A stretch of DNA of 64,000 nucleotides from Anaerolineales bacterium (GTDB lineage: Bacteria; Chloroflexota; Anaerolineae; Anaerolineales; Villigracilaceae), in the NCBI GenBank assembly GCA_030583925.1, contig CP129482.1, positions 3,286,001 through 3,350,000 on the forward strand, in the 5' to 3' direction. Made by a program: the position numbers and the translations under genes. Positions 8,419-16,656 of this stretch are shown here, one piece after another (positions within the stretch are counted from its first letter, which is position 1; each line of letters begins with the position of its first letter). The notes beneath the pieces are model-generated. The model did not search any database. It saw nothing but the letters and a program-made list of their open reading frames with translations, and was not told the origin of the DNA.

Positions 8419-10494
8419 TTATGCAGGTTCAACGCGCACAGTGCAAACTTTTAACTCGGCAGTATGCGTGTTCGGATCGTACCCCGAACCCGTGAGCATG
8501 TTCACTGGCGTTTCGGCAAAACTGAAACTGGCGAAAACGGTTCCCTTCGGCGAGCGCGGCGTGGATTTCACTTTGATCTTCACTTCGCCGCGTCGACTCG
8601 TGACCTTTGCCCACCCGCCGTCGGTCAGCCCCCACTTCTGGACGTTTTCTGGGTGCACCTCGAGGTATTCTTCCGGCGCGAGGTATTCAATGCCTGCCGA
8701 GCGACCCGTTTGCGTGCGGGTGTGATAATTTTGCAAACGCCTGCCAGTAGTGAGCCAAACGGGATATTCATCGTCCACAACTTCGGCGGGGTCGCGATAG
8801 CCAATAACTTTGAAGAGAGCTTTACCGTGAACAAAGCCGTCTTCGTGCAAGCGCGGCGTGCCGGGATGTCCCTTGTATGGAATGGGCCATTGATATTGAC
8901 CGTCGTCGATCATGTCCCAATCCACGCCCGCGTAAATCGGCGCGACACTGCACAACTCGTTGAAAACTTCCTTCGGCGAATCATATTCAAAGCCAGGGAT
9001 GCTCATGGCGTTTGCAATCGAACTAAGAATCCACCAATCGGGTTTGGCTTCGCCAGGCGGATTGACCGCGGCGCGCACGCGTTGAATTCGCCGTTCGGTA
9101 TTGGTCAAGGTTCCGTCCACTTCGCCCCACGACGCGGCAGGCAGGACCACGTCCGCCATTTCCGCCGTTTCGGTGAGGAAGATATCAATTACCACCAAAT
9201 GGTCCAAGGCTTTCAACGCGTGTTCAGTGTGTTCGCGATTGGGGTCGGAGATCAACGTATTCTCGCCGTCGATCAACATGGCGTGGATTCCGTCGCCACA
9301 GCGTTCCAGCGCAGTGACTTTGGTGATGCCGCGGTCGGCGTCCAATTCACGCCCATACAACTTTTGGAATTTTTCTCGGTTCTCTGGCTTGACCACCAGT
9401 TGATAGCCAGGATAATCGCTGGGAGCCGCGCCCGCATCGCCCGCGCCCTGGATGTTGTTTTGCCCGCGCAGGGGATTGATCCCGCATCCTTCGCGACCGA
9501 GATGCCCCGTCAACAGCGCGAGATTACTCAAGCTTTGGACGTTGTCCACGCCGCAGATGTGTTCGGTGATTCCCAGCGTGTAATAAATGGACGCCTTGTC
9601 GGCGCTCGCGTACCAGATTGCGGCTGTCTCGATATCTTTGGCGGGTACGCCCGTGATCTCTTCCGCCCATTCGGGGGTGAACTTTTTGACGTGTTCGATG
9701 TATTCGTCAATGCCTGTGGTTTTTTCGGTGACGAATTGATGGGCGATCAAATTTTCACGCACGATGACATGCGCCATGCCGAGCAGTAACGCCACATCCG
9801 AGCCGACGCGGAGGGGCAGGTAGAGATCGGCTAACTCCGCCAGTTTGATATAGCGCGGGTCGGCGACGATCAACTTTGCGCCGCGCGCGAGCGCCTTCTT
9901 CAGGCGAGTCGCCGCGACGGGGTGACTCTCTGTCATGTTCGTGCCGATGCAGAAGTAGACATCCGCTTTTTCCAAATCGGACAGTGGATTTGACATTGCG
10001 CCGCGTCCCAGTGTTGTCGCCAGACCGGCGACGGTGGGAGCGTGTCAGGCACGCGAGCAGTTGTCTACGTTGTGAGTGCCGAAGCCCGCGCGGATGAATT
10101 TCTGCACCAGATAATCGGCTTCGGTGGGCGTGCGTCCGCTGGCGACGCCGTAAATGGATTCACGTCCGTACTTTTTTGCCACATTGCGGAAACCGTCGGC
10201 GGCGACTTGAATCGCTTCTTCCCATGTGGTCTCATGCAGTTTGCCATCTTCACGGCGGACGAGAGGATGCTTCAAGCGGTCTGGGTGATGGACGTAATCG
10301 AAGGCGAACTGTCCCTTCACGCACAACGCGCCGAGGTTGGCGGGACCGTCCATGGCGGGTTGAATGCCGATGATGCGATCGTCCTTGGTCAGAATATCCA
10401 CCGAACAACCGACGCCGCAATACCCGCAGATCGTGCGTGTCTTTTTTACGCCCAAGTCAAGTAGTGGCAACTCACGAATGTCTTGCATGGTCAT
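8419..10494 (-). CDS. fdhA: Formate dehydrogenase catalytic subunit 1, selenocysteine-containing
   Basis: A 691-residue molybdopterin (bis-MGD) formate dehydrogenase if the TGA at 10047-10045 is read as selenocysteine (residue 150). The context is NCSRA-U-HAPTVAGL, aligning with E. coli FdhF, where the same position is Sec. The N-terminal [4Fe-4S] motif is CGYCGVGC...LCVKG. After the TGA the frame continues for 525 more residues from the next ATG with FdhF-like sequence (IGTNMTESHPVA, RGQNNIQGAGDAG, GRRLQNYHTRT). A SECIS hairpin follows the TGA. Unlike fdhA2 it has no N-terminal [2Fe-2S] extension; that module is the separate gene at 10636. It oxidises formate to CO2 or the reverse. Confidence 0.93.
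10016..10032 (-). promoter_or_regulatory. Bacterial SECIS hairpin of fdhA1
   Basis: On the minus strand GTCGCC-GGTCT-GGCGAC forms a perfect 6-bp stem with the GGTCT loop typical of the E. coli fdhF SECIS. It starts 12 bases after the TGA, so the loop begins 18 bases downell the message, as in fdhF. A lower TCCCA/TGGGA stem can extend it. It would bind SelB and is part of the coding sequence. Confidence 0.88.
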
Positions 10495-10548
10495 AGGGTT
10501 TAGTCCTTTCTGTGCTGGCTAATACAAGCCGTCTCAAAACCTCTTTTC

Positions 10549-10633
10549 GTCATTGCGAGGAGGGCGATAGCCCGACGAAGCAATCTCCCTGATATTGGTG
10601 GGGATTGCTTCGCCCTAACGGGCTCGCAATGAC
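10549..10633. repeat. Palindromic repeat, GTCATTGCGAG type
   Basis: The terminal arms GTCATTGCGAG and CTCGCAATGAC enclose inner arms of the GAAGCAATC type. The element fills the gap between the iron-sulfur subunit gene and fdhA1. Other copies are at 30583, 34816 and 45621. Confidence 0.85.
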
Positions 10634-10635
10634 GG

Positions 10636-11307
10636 CTATGAATTCACCATCACCTCATTCTTCAGCGCCTTCTTATCGCCCAGCGCGCCAGTGGGACAAG
10701 TCTGCACGCATTGACCGCAGAAGGTGCAAGCCGAATCTTTGAGGAAGCCGTTGAACTCGGTGGTGATTTGGGTATGGAAGCCGCGGTTCATCACGCTAAT
10801 GGCGTAATCGCCTTCCTGCTCGGCGCAGACGCGCACACAACGATAACATGAAATACACAGGTCATAGTCGCGGAGCAGGAACGGGTTGCTATCGTCCAGC
10901 CTGCTGTGACCCGATTGCGCGCCTTGGAAGCGACCGTTGTGGGCGTCGTATTTATCCACAAGGAGAGTCAATTCCTGTGAGGCGATGCTTCGCAACGGCG
11001 TGACTTCCAATTCTCGGTTCTCTGAAACGACCATCTCCAACAGCGTCTTGCGGAATTTTTCCACGCGGTCGTTGCTGGTGGTCACTTCCATGCCTGTGGT
11101 GGCGGCGGTGGTGCACGAAGCGACGGGATTCTTCATCCCTTTTACGTCCACCACGCACAAGCGGCACGCGCCGAACGATTTCAGTCGCGGGTCATAGCAC
11201 AGGGTGGGGATGAACGTGTCCTGCCGAGTTGCGATCTCGTAGATCGTTTCGCCTTGCGTGAACGAAACTTCTTTGCCGTCCAGGATGATGGTTGGGCTAT
11301 CGCTCAT
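10636..11307 (-). CDS. HoxU/NuoG-like iron-sulfur subunit of formate dehydrogenase 1
   Basis: A 223-residue electron-transfer subunit. The N-terminal [2Fe-2S] domain has the ligand pattern LCYDPRLKSFGACRLC...SC, followed by two ferredoxin-type [4Fe-4S] motifs, CISCYRCVRVC and CTFCGQCVQTCP. The His-Cys3 [4Fe-4S] motif that normally sits between them in NuoG/HoxU is missing: that segment reads LLVDKYDAHNGRF, with no Cys. It should carry electrons between fdhA1 and the NAD-reactive subunit encoded just upstream. fdhA2 carries the equivalent module fused and with His-Cys3 intact. Confidence 0.88.
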   Translation of the reverse strand: MSDSPTIILDGKEVSFTQGETIYEIATRQDTFIPTLCYDPRLKSFGACRLCVVDVKGMKNPVASCTTAATTGMEVTTSNDRVEKFRKTLLEMVVSENRELEVTPLRSIASQELTLLVDKYDAHNGRFQGAQSGHSRLDDSNPFLLRDYDLCISCYRCVRVCAEQEGDYAISVMNRGFHTQITTEFNGFLKDSACTFCGQCVQTCPTGALGDKKALKNEVMVNS

Positions 11308-11318
11308 AATATTTTCCT

Positions 11319-11351
11319 AGGTGACAGTCACTTTAAAAGTGACTGTCACCT
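11319..11351. repeat. Perfect 16-bp palindrome between FDH-1 subunit genes
   Basis: Arms AGGTGACAGTCACTTT and AAAGTGACTGTCACCT are separated by one base. The TGA stop of the NuoEF gene (11348-11346) lies inside the right arm, so the element sits exactly on the gene junction. It could tune the relative amounts of the two subunits through RNA processing. Confidence 0.75.
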
Positions 11352-13037
11352 TGCTTTACCTTCCACATGTGCCTTGACCTGATCGGGGAAATACTTCACC
11401 AGACTTTCCACGACCAACGGAGCCGCCATGCCAAGCCCGCACGCGCTGACCGATTTCATCGTTTCGCTCAAATCATTGACTTCGTTCAGCCAAACTGTCA
11501 TATTATTTGGACCGTCGCCATTGAGTCGCTCGACCAAGCGTTGTGTACCGATGCGGCATGGGAAACATTTGCCGCATGATTCGTGTGCGAAGAATTCCAT
11601 CGCATCATGCGCGGCGTGGATCATGTCGCGGCTGTCGTCGTAGACGATCATCCCTGCCGCGCCCAACATCGAACCTTTACTGCGGATGCTCGGCTCGTCA
11701 ACCGTGACCGAGTCGACGTCAGCGGCGGAGAGGAATCCGCCTGAGAGCCCAGCCATCGTCACGGCTTGAAGCGTGCGTCCAGGCTGAGGTCCGCCAGCCC
11801 AGTCGTAAATCAAAGTGCGAAGCGGGAGTCCGAAGGGGACTTCATAATTCCCAGGATGTTGAATGTCGCCTGAAAGCGAGACGATCTTCGTCCCGGCGTT
11901 TCCGTTCAAACCGAGATTGACATACCATTCTGGCTCGTGTCGCATGATCTGCGCGACAGCCGCGAGCGTTTCGACGTTGTTGACGGCGGTCGGCAAATTT
12001 TCAAAACCGTGTGTGACGGGGAAGGGCGGGCGATTGCGCGGAAACGGATGCTTGCCTTCGAGGCTGTTGAGGAGCGAACCTTCTTCGCCGCAAATGTACG
12101 CGCCACCGCCGCGCCGAATGTAGAGTTCAAAATTGAAATTTGCGCCGAGAATATTTTTGCCCAAAAGATTTTCTTTATAGGCATCGGCAAGCGCTTTTTC
12201 TAAAAGGATATTCGTTTCGGGATATTCATACCGCAGATAAATGAAGCCGCGCGTTGCGCCCGTTGCATACGCCGCGATGGTCATGCCTTCGATCACGGCG
12301 AACGGATCGTAATCCATGATGGCGCGGTCTTTGAAACAACCTGGTTCGCCTTCATCGGCATTGCAGACGATCGATTTCGGCGCGCCCGCCGCTTTTGCAA
12401 CCGCTTCCCATTTGACGCCCGTTGGGAACGCCGCGCCGCCGCGCCCCGCAAGTTTGCTGGCTTTGACGTGTTCGATCACATTTTCAGGAGTCATCGCGAT
12501 TGCACGCGTCAAGCCTTCGTATCCGCCAGTTTTTTTATAGCCCGATAACGTGTTTCGTTCTGGCTCACGAATTTTTGCAAACACACATTCTTCGATCCCC
12601 GCTGGATTTATTGGCGGTAATAGTGTCGCTTGGCGAGTCAAATTTCCTTTTGCATCGCCAACAAATTGCTCATCCCCGATCAACACCATCACAGGTTCGT
12701 CACAGCGTCCCGCGCATGGCATCGGCGTCGCGCCTTTGTCCCCCAATGCGGAGAGACATTCGTGACCGCCGTTGAGACTGCACACAGGTCCCGTGCAGAC
12801 GCGCGGTTTTTGCAATCCGTTTTCTTCACGGCTGAAGTGATGATAGAACGTGACCGTTCCGTATAGATCGGCTAGGGGTTGACGCAATCCTTTTGCGATC
12901 GCGCGCATCGCCGCCTCGGAAATATATCCGTCCCTTTGATGAAACGCATGCAACAAGCCAAGCAATGGCGCAGGCTGACCTCTCCATTCCTCGACGAGTT
13001 GTTGGTCTAACAATTCTTGATTCGCGGATTGTGTCAT
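11346..13037 (-). CDS. NuoE-NuoF fusion, NAD-reactive subunit of formate dehydrogenase 1
   Basis: A 563-residue fusion. Residues 1-150 are NuoE-like with all four [2Fe-2S] ligands (Cys81, Cys86, Cys108, Cys112). The remainder is NuoF-like, with the glycine-rich NAD/FMN segment GRGGAAFPTGVKW, the FMN segment CNADEGEPGCFKDR and the N3 cluster motif ESCGKCFPC plus a later Cys. It is the diaphorase that reduces NAD+ with formate electrons. The ATG at 13037 (MTQSANQ) is preferred to one 54 bases upstream. First gene of the FDH-1 operon, followed by the iron-sulfur subunit and fdhA1. Confidence 0.9.
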   Translation of the reverse strand: MTQSANQELLDQQLVEEWRGQPAPLLGLLHAFHQRDGYISEAAMRAIAKGLRQPLADLYGTVTFYHHFSREENGLQKPRVCTGPVCSLNGGHECLSALGDKGATPMPCAGRCDEPVMVLIGDEQFVGDAKGNLTRQATLLPPINPAGIEECVFAKIREPERNTLSGYKKTGGYEGLTRAIAMTPENVIEHVKASKLAGRGGAAFPTGVKWEAVAKAAGAPKSIVCNADEGEPGCFKDRAIMDYDPFAVIEGMTIAAYATGATRGFIYLRYEYPETNILLEKALADAYKENLLGKNILGANFNFELYIRRGGGAYICGEEGSLLNSLEGKHPFPRNRPPFPVTHGFENLPTAVNNVETLAAVAQIMRHEPEWYVNLGLNGNAGTKIVSLSGDIQHPGNYEVPFGLPLRTLIYDWAGGPQPGRTLQAVTMAGLSGGFLSAADVDSVTVDEPSIRSKGSMLGAAGMIVYDDSRDMIHAAHDAMEFFAHESCGKCFPCRIGTQRLVERLNGDGPNNMTVWLNEVNDLSETMKSVSACGLGMAAPLVVESLVKYFPDQVKAHVEGKAR

Positions 13038-13098
13038 GGAAGGATTGTACAGCAGTCTTAATAATTCTACAAGGAAAGGTGTTTTAGACAACTATTTC

Positions 13099-13186
13099 AT
13101 GTCACCCTGAGCGATAGCGAAGGGTCTCTACGATAATCTCGGAGATTCTTCGCCGCTACGATCAAGAGCGCGGCTCAGAATGACAT
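13099..13186. repeat. Palindromic repeat, ATGTCACCCTGAGC type
   Basis: Arms ATGTCACCCTGAGC and GCTCAGAATGACAT enclose further complementary blocks. It lies between the divergent FDH-1 operon and the FmdE-like gene, leaving little room for their promoters. A decayed piece of a GAAGCAATC-type repeat is at about 13790-13834. Confidence 0.75.
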
Positions 13187-13207
13187 GGGAAGATATATAA
13201 TAACCAC

Positions 13208-13789
13208 ATGGACTTAAAGCCGTTTCTTGACCTCGCCTCGCGTGACCACCGCCACCTCTGCCCGCGACAGATCCTCGGCGTCCGCATCGGACTCAAGGGG
13301 CTGGCTGTCCACGGCATGGACGCGTTATCCACGCCCAAGCATTTACTCGTCGTCTCCGAAACCGACGGCTGTTTCGTAGACGGGGTCATCGCCGTGACGA
13401 ATTGCACCGTTGGTCATCGAAATTTGCGCATCGAGGATTACGGCAAAATCGCCGCGACCTTCATCAACACCAAAACAAACTATGCAGTTCGTATCGCTCC
13501 CGCGTTGGATGTACGCGAAAAAGCGTATCAGTATGCCCCCGAAGAGAAGCGGCACTACTTCGCTCAAATGCAAGCCTATCAAACCATCCCTGATGAAGAA
13601 TTATTGACCGTTCAAGAGGTTGAATTGAATTTCAAAGTTGAAGAAATCATCTCCCACGCAGGCAAGCGGGTCAATTGTGAGCGTTGCGGGGAGGAGATCA
13701 TCAACGAGAGGGAAGTTCTGATCGAAGGAAAGATCTATTGCCGTTTCTGTGCTGAGGGTGGGTATTATCAGTCGGCAGTAACAAATTGA
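13208..13789 (+). CDS. FmdE-family protein with C-terminal zinc finger
   Basis: A 193-residue FmdE-family protein, named for subunit E of formylmethanofuran dehydrogenase and often found beside molybdenum or tungsten formate enzymes in bacteria. The FmdE domain covers about residues 10-140, with DHRHLCPRQILGVR and TDGCFVDGVIAVTNCTVGHRNL holding likely metal ligands (His, Cys, Asp). The C-terminus has a two-CxxC ribbon, CERCGEE and CRFCAE. It is divergent from FDH-1 and convergent with FDH-2. A role in metal or cofactor handling for the formate dehydrogenases is likely but not proven. Confidence 0.85.
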   Translation: MDLKPFLDLASRDHRHLCPRQILGVRIGLKGLAVHGMDALSTPKHLLVVSETDGCFVDGVIAVTNCTVGHRNLRIEDYGKIAATFINTKTNYAVRIAPALDVREKAYQYAPEEKRHYFAQMQAYQTIPDEELLTVQEVELNFKVEEIISHAGKRVNCERCGEEIINEREVLIEGKIYCRFCAEGGYYQSAVTN

Positions 13790-13879
13790 TGTTATTGCAA
13801 GGATGCTCTTGTTCTTGTCCGAAGCAATCTCCTGTAAGACGAACGATTCAGAAGCGCTCGAACAAATTACTCACCGATT

Positions 13880-13924
13880 GAGTCCAGACGACTGCCGCTT
13901 TTTGAACGGCAGTCGTCTGGACTC
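13880..13924. terminator. 18-bp perfect inverted repeat between convergent genes
   Basis: An 18-bp arm at 13880-13897 (GAGTCCAGACGACTGCCG) pairs perfectly with 13907-13924 around a 9-base loop. It separates the plus-strand FmdE-like gene from the end of fdhA2. There is no adjoining T-run, so it is either a bidirectional, non-canonical terminator or a repeat element. Confidence 0.55.
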
Positions 13925-13957
13925 AGATTAACTCAAAGCGTTTTTTGAGGCGAAGCG

Positions 13958-16645
13958 TTATTTTATCTTTTCGATCTTAACAGCGGCAGCCTTGTATTCG
14001 GGCGTCTTGGTCGTTGTATCACCCGCGTTATTAGTCAGCCAGTTCGCGTTCCCTTCACGGAAGTGGAATGCCATCCATAACAACCCTTGCGGCGCTTCGT
14101 CGGTGACTCTGGCTTTGACTTTCACAGACCCGCGCCGCGAGCTAACACGGACATATTCACCATCGGCGATGCCGAGAGCGTTGGCATCGCACGGGGAAAT
14201 GTCCACTGTTTCCTCCGGCGCCATCTGATCGAGACCCGCCCTCGCGGTTTGCGTCCGCGTGTGATAGTGGACCAGCCGCCGCCCAGTACTTAACATAAAG
14301 GGATATTCCTCGTCCTCGACCTCCGCCGGGGGAGTCCACTCGATTCCTTTGAACAAGCCTTGTCCGCGCGTAAACTTTCCGCCTTTGTGTAGGAATTTCG
14401 TTCCGGGGTGATCCAACGTCGGGCAGGGCCACTGCAAGCCATCCTGTTCGAGGCGGGAATACTTGACTCCCGCCACCAGCGGCGTCAACACGGATATTTC
14501 GTTATCCCAAATTTCCTGCGCGCTGTTCGATCCCCAATCATGACCCATGCGTTTGGCGATCTCTTTGATGATCCACCAGCCGGGTTTGGCTACACCCGGG
14601 GCTTCTTTGATACTGCGTACACGGCTGATACGGCGCTCGCTGTTCGTATATGTTCCCTCGCTCTCAGCCCACGAAGCAGATGGCAGGATGACATGCGCGA
14701 AACGGGTGGTTTCGGTCATGAAGATATCGCAGCACACTAAGAATTCAGCAGAAGCCAATTCGAACTCTGCATGGGAAATATTCGGTTCTGAATTTGCTAG
14801 GTTTTCGCCCATGATGAAAAAGCCGCGCACATCCTTCGTGAGGAGCCCGGTCATCATGTCCGGCATCATCAAGCCCGGCGTTTCAGGGAGACTCTCCACA
14901 CCCCAAGCTTGGGCAAACTTGGCGCGGATTTCCGGGTTGGTGACGCTCTGATAGCCGGAAAAAGTTCCGGGCAGCGCGCCCATATCACAGGCGCCCTGAA
15001 CGTTGTTTTGTCCGCGCAACGGATTGACGCCCCCGCTTTCCACACCCAAATTGCCCAATAACATCTGAAGGTTGGCGACAGAAATGACATTGTTCGTCCC
15101 AGACGTGTGTTCTGTCAATCCAAGCGTATAGCATAGCATGCCCGGTTTCACTGAAGCCATCATGCGAGCCATCTCGCGGATGGTCTCTTCGGCTACGCCG
15201 GAAATGGCGGCAGCCTTATCAGGCGGATATTGCATGACCGCGGCGCGAAGTTCATCGAAGTTCGTGCAGTTCGCTTCGACGAAATCCTTATCGTACAGAT
15301 CTTCCTCGAGCAGGGTGTACATAATGCCGTTCAACAACGCGACATCCGCGCCGACTTTGACCTGTGCAAAAATATCCGCTTTGCGCGCCAGCGCATGTTT
15401 TCTCGGATCAACAACGATCAGTTTCGCGCCGTTGTTCACCGCCTGTTTGACGAAATAGGAAGCCACCGGATGGGCTTCGGTCATGTTTGTGCCGATCAGG
15501 AAGAAAAGTTTTGCGTTTTTGAACTCGCCGAACGAATTCGTCATCGCGCCCGAGCCGAAGGTGGTTGCCAGACCGGCAACAGTGGGGGCGTGTCAGACAC
15601 GGGCACAATGGTCAATGTTGTTTGTGCCCACCACCTCCCGGAATAGTCTTTGCATGTAATACGAATCTTCGTTGATGCTTCTAGCGCTGCTTACCCCGGC
15701 GAGCGCATTCGGTCCGTGTTCCCGCATGATCTGCTGGAATTTTGCCGCGACCAGGTCAAGCGCCTCATCCCAACTGGCTTCACGGAAGCCAGCTCCCTCC
15801 CGGATGAGCGGGGTTTTGAGGCGCTCATCCGAATAAATGAAGTCATACCCGTAGCGTCCCTTTACACAGAGATGTCCCTGATTCGGCTGGGCGCCTTCTA
15901 CGCCGGTCACACGGATGATCCGATCGCCCTTGACGTGCAGTTCGAGTTGACAGCCGACCCCGCAATATGGACAAGTGGTTCGCACTGTGTGCGTTTCCCA
16001 ACGCCGCGCCTGCCCGACTCCTTTTTTCTCGATGAACGCGCCGACTGGACACAACTGGACACATTCCCCGCATTGGACACACGTTGACTTGCCCATTGGC
16101 AGGTCCGCGTCGCAGATGACCTTTGTGCGAGAGCCGCGATATCCAAAGTCGAGCGTCTCGTTCACCACCTGCTCGTTACACCCGACAATGCATCGTCCAC
16201 ACAAGATGCATTTATTCGGATCACGAATGATGAAGGCTGCCGAGGCATCCCGTTCCTCATGTTCCTCAACAAGGAAAGTGGGCGTTTCGATCCCCAGGTG
16301 ATACGCCGCATCCTGGAGTTCGCACGCGCCGTTGACTTCGCACGATAGACAATTGTGATTGCCATTTGCCAGCAAGAGGTTGACGACCGCTCTGCGGGCA
16401 TCAAGCACACGCTGAGAAGCCGTCTGAACCTGCATGCCATCGGTCGGCATGAGCGAACAGGATGTTTGAAGATTGCGCGCGCCTTCCACTTCCACCACGC
16501 ATACGCGGCACATGCTGGCTTGTCCCGTCCGCGCATGGTAGCACAGGGTTGGGATGTAAAAACCGTTCTCGCGCGCGACCTGAAGCACGGTCTTTCCATC
16601 ATCGAATGCAATCGGCTTGCCGTCAATGAAGATTTTTTTGCTCAT
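13958..16645 (-). CDS. fdhA: Formate dehydrogenase catalytic subunit 2, selenocysteine-containing, with fused NuoG-like domain
   Basis: An 895-residue protein if the TGA at 15595-15593 is selenocysteine (residue 351). The N-terminal ~230 residues carry a [2Fe-2S] domain (LCYHARTGQASMCRVC), an intact His-Cys3 [4Fe-4S] motif (HNCLSCEVNGAC) and two ferredoxin motifs (CILCGRC, CVQCGEC). Then come the FdhA [4Fe-4S] motif CPYCGVGC and the active-site context HCARV-U-HAPTVAGL. The distal part is bis-MGD oxidoreductase. The ATG at 16645 has an AGGA site upstream and starts 12 bases after the NuoEF gene. A SECIS hairpin with GGTCT loop follows the TGA. Confidence 0.93.
15564..15580 (-). promoter_or_regulatory. 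Bacterial SECIS hairpin of fdhA2
   Basis: On the minus strand GTTGCC-GGTCT-GGCAAC forms a perfect 6-bp stem. Compared with fdhA1 one C-G pair has become T-A on both arms, keeping the pairing, while the loop is unchanged. The distance from the TGA (15595-15593) is the same 12 bases. Confidence 0.88.
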
Positions 16646-16656
16646 CGTGGATTCCT

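Noticed and set aside
8464..9789. Plus-strand open frame of 441 codons
   Set aside because: It lies antisense to fdhA1, has no family motifs and is rich in residues expected from the reverse complement of a high-GC3 gene.
10045..10494. fdhA1 as a pseudogene truncated by TGA
   Set aside because: The sequence is conserved on both sides, the TGA is at the Sec position, a SECIS hairpin follows, and the same holds in fdhA2.
15593..15595. TGA in fdhA2 as a sequencing error
   Set aside because: An error would have to occur at the equivalent codon in two separate genes, each with a matched hairpin.
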